DNA from: Alphaproteobacteria bacterium
GTDB lineage: Bacteria; Pseudomonadota; Alphaproteobacteria; UBA8366; JADFVY01
Direction: 5' to 3'
NCBI GenBank assembly: GCA_029881615.1
Contig: JAOUMF010000114.1
Location: 1 to 6,838, forward strand
DNA length: 6,838 nucleotides
Shown here: positions 5,296 to 6,838 of the stretch, piece by piece
How the letters are laid out: the number at the start of each line of letters is the position of its first letter
How positions within the stretch are numbered: position 1 is the stretch's first letter
Made by a program: the position numbers and the translations under genes
The notes under the pieces: model-generated
Seen by the model: only the letters and a program-made list of their open reading frames with translations
What the model was told of the DNA's origin: nothing
The model's database searches: none

Positions 5296-6838
5296 TTATT
5301 GTGAGTATTCCCTGAGCCCCGCTTTTCTCAGCCCCTCTAGGAAATGGGCCAGATCGGAATCATGCTGGTAGAAACTGTGCTGTTTCTGGTGTTCCACCGA
5401 ATAGTCGGGCACCGCGGCCATGATTTCCGAAATCTGCCATTCCGCATCGTCGATCCGGCCCATATGGCTGTAGGTTGCGGCCAGGTATTGTCGGGCGAAG
5501 TTGAACTCGGGATTGCGCTCAACTGCCCGTTCCAGCATAGCCGCGGCTTCTTCGTATCGCGCCAGGTGGAAATAGGCCTGGCCCAGGATCGCTTCGTAGA
5601 AATAGGAATAATGGGGATGCAGGCGCATGGCCTTGTTAATGCTGGACAGGCCCTCGGCGGGACGGCCCATATAGTTCAGAATCCAGGACAATTGTGCATG
5701 GCCGTCGGCGAAATTCGGGTCGAGCTCGACGGAGCGGGTCGTGGTCGCCAAGGCCTTGTCGAAGTTGCGCTCGCGTAGATAGGCCGAACCCAGCGTGAAA
5801 TGGACTTCGCGAACCGTCGGGTCCAGTTCCAGCGCTTTTAATGCGAGGGCTTTCCCAATTCGGGCCGATTCTTCCGGCGAAGACGACCAGCTGACCGAAA
5901 TCGCAAACAGATGGGTGATTGCTGCATTCGCCCATGCCCGCGCATAGCCGGGGTCCAGCTTGGTGGCGCGCAAGAAAATCTCTCGGGCCTCCAGGTTCGT
6001 TTCCTGCGAGAATTTCAGGAATTTCTGCTGGCCCCGCAGGAACATGTCATAGGCTTCAGGGGTGGTTTCGCGCCGCCGGTCAAGCTGTTCGCGCTCTCGC
6101 TGGGTGACTTCGATCTTCAGGGCCGTGACTATTTTTTCCACCACCTCGTCCTGGAGCGCGAAGACATCGGTCAGTTCACGGTCGAAGCGCTCGGCCCAAA
6201 GATGGTGTCCGCTTTGGGCCTCAATCAGTTTCGCGTTGACGCGAATCCGTCCGGCGGCCCGACGCATGCTGCCTTCCAGCAGATAGCGAACCCCCAGCTC
6301 CTCGCCGATCTGCTGGGGCGAGACAGGCCTGTCCTTGTACTTGAAGGTCGAATTTCGGGCGATGACCAGCAGGCCGGACAGTTGGGACAGATCGGTAATC
6401 AAATCCTCCGTCACGCCGTCCGCGAAATAGTCCTGATCGGGGTCGCCGCTGAGGTTTTTGAACGGTAAAACGGCGATCGATATGCCTTCCTGGGTTGGCG
6501 TAGCGGAATGCTGTTCCCAAAAAAACCAGCCTGTCATTGCCGTTGACGCCAGTAGAAAGACGGCGGCAATGGCCCCGACGGCCCAACGATACAAGCGCCG
6601 CTGTTGTGTAGGATGCCTGGCAGGGCTTGCAGGAGTCGGCGCCGCCCCGGGGACGGATGCCTGTTGCGGCGGGGCCGGGGCGCGGTCCGGGCCGCCCGCC
6701 GTGTTATTCCGGGCTTCCTTCGCAAGCAGCGCGGTTTCCTCGTCCGGTTCGACGCCGAGTTCACGCATCAGGATTTCACGGCAGGCTTCGAATTGCTTCA
6801 ACGCCAAGGCCCGCTCGCCCTGCTGCAGATGGATGCGC
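5296..6838 (-). CDS. BTAD-TM-TolB-like-TPR protein, putative membrane-anchored regulator (5' end outside window)
   Basis: Only the C-terminal 513 codons are seen; the reading frame stays open to the right edge, so no start is present. The visible part begins inside a bacterial transcriptional activator (BTAD, SARP-type helical) domain, with RIHLQQGERALALKQF and REILMRELGVEPDEETALL. A Pro/Ala-rich linker follows, then a single transmembrane helix (about 30 codons after the BTAD end, RWAVGAIAAVFLLASTA). Next comes a TolB/FlgO-like domain (ISIAVLPFKNLSGDPDQDYF, GVTEDLITDLSQL, LLEGSMRR) and about five TPR-like repeats to the end. This order is common in proteins annotated as adenylate cyclase-like or CadC/SARP-like regulators. 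By analogy the N-terminus would be cytoplasmic and DNA-binding, with the TolB-TPR half in the periplasm. The missing N-terminal domain decides between a winged-helix regulator and another output. It stops 25 nt before soxA, suggesting co-transcription and a possible regulatory link, which is inference from position only. Confidence 0.82.
   Translation of the reverse strand, partial: RIHLQQGERALALKQFEACREILMRELGVEPDEETALLAKEARNNTAGGPDRAPAPPQQASVPGAAPTPASPARHPTQQRRLYRWAVGAIAAVFLLASTAMTGWFFWEQHSATPTQEGISIAVLPFKNLSGDPDQDYFADGVTEDLITDLSQLSGLLVIARNSTFKYKDRPVSPQQIGEELGVRYLLEGSMRRAAGRIRVNAKLIEAQSGHHLWAERFDRELTDVFALQDEVVEKIVTALKIEVTQREREQLDRRRETTPEAYDMFLRGQQKFLKFSQETNLEAREIFLRATKLDPGYARAWANAAITHLFAISVSWSSSPEESARIGKALALKALELDPTVREVHFTLGSAYLRERNFDKALATTTRSVELDPNFADGHAQLSWILNYMGRPAEGLSSINKAMRLHPHYSYFYEAILGQAYFHLARYEEAAAMLERAVERNPEFNFARQYLAATYSHMGRIDDAEWQISEIMAAVPDYSVEHQKQHSFYQHDSDLAHFLEGLRKAGLREYSQ

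Noticed and set aside
5344..6468. Open frames on the + strand opposite the BTAD-TolB-TPR gene.
   Set aside because: The - strand product has clear domain structure across the whole region; the opposing products have none.
6805..6807. A TTG codon as the start of the BTAD-TolB-TPR gene.
   Set aside because: The frame continues upstream to the window edge and those codons (RIHLQQGERALAL) belong to the same BTAD helix, so the gene is cut by the window rather than starting here.

Overview
This 6.8 kb window is moderately GC-rich and densely coding. It looks like an alphaproteobacterial chromosome, probably Rhodospirillales-like. That placement is an inference from short mitochondrial-type class I cytochromes c, a short single-domain CcmH, a Sox-type diheme cytochrome and a BTAD-TolB-TPR membrane protein. 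No mobile element, tRNA, rRNA or CRISPR array is visible.

Layout from left to right. Positions 1-123 are non-coding and hold a hairpin with a T-rich tail on the + strand. hemN (anaerobic coproporphyrinogen III dehydrogenase) lies on the - strand. It is divergent from a stand-alone ccmH on the + strand, and the gap between them contains a near-perfect FNR/Anr-type box placed exactly as in a class II FNR promoter for hemN. ccmH converges, with a 9-nt gap, on a small secreted cytochrome c gene (- strand). A second, more typical mitochondrial-like cytochrome c gene follows (- strand). The two are separated by a strong GC hairpin, and each has its own candidate sigma70-type promoter. Next on the - strand is a ChaN-family haem-binding lipoprotein gene, then soxA (diheme c-type cytochrome of thiosulfate oxidation). 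Last is the 3' part of a gene for a BTAD-transmembrane-TolB-like-TPR protein, which runs off the right edge and ends 25 nt before soxA.

Nearly every gene concerns haem or c-type cytochromes: haem synthesis without oxygen (HemN), apocytochrome handling for haem attachment (CcmH), three secreted haem proteins (two monohaem cytochromes c and SoxA) and a probable haem-binding lipoprotein (ChaN family). The FNR-like box suggests that at least hemN is induced when oxygen is low. The large membrane-anchored protein is the best local candidate for a regulator of soxA, but that link rests only on gene order. I see no clearly new system. The most unusual points are soxA sitting apart from soxX/soxYZ/soxB next to that regulator, ccmH apart from the other ccm genes, and a terminator-like hairpin facing the 'wrong' way upstream of the second cytochrome gene.
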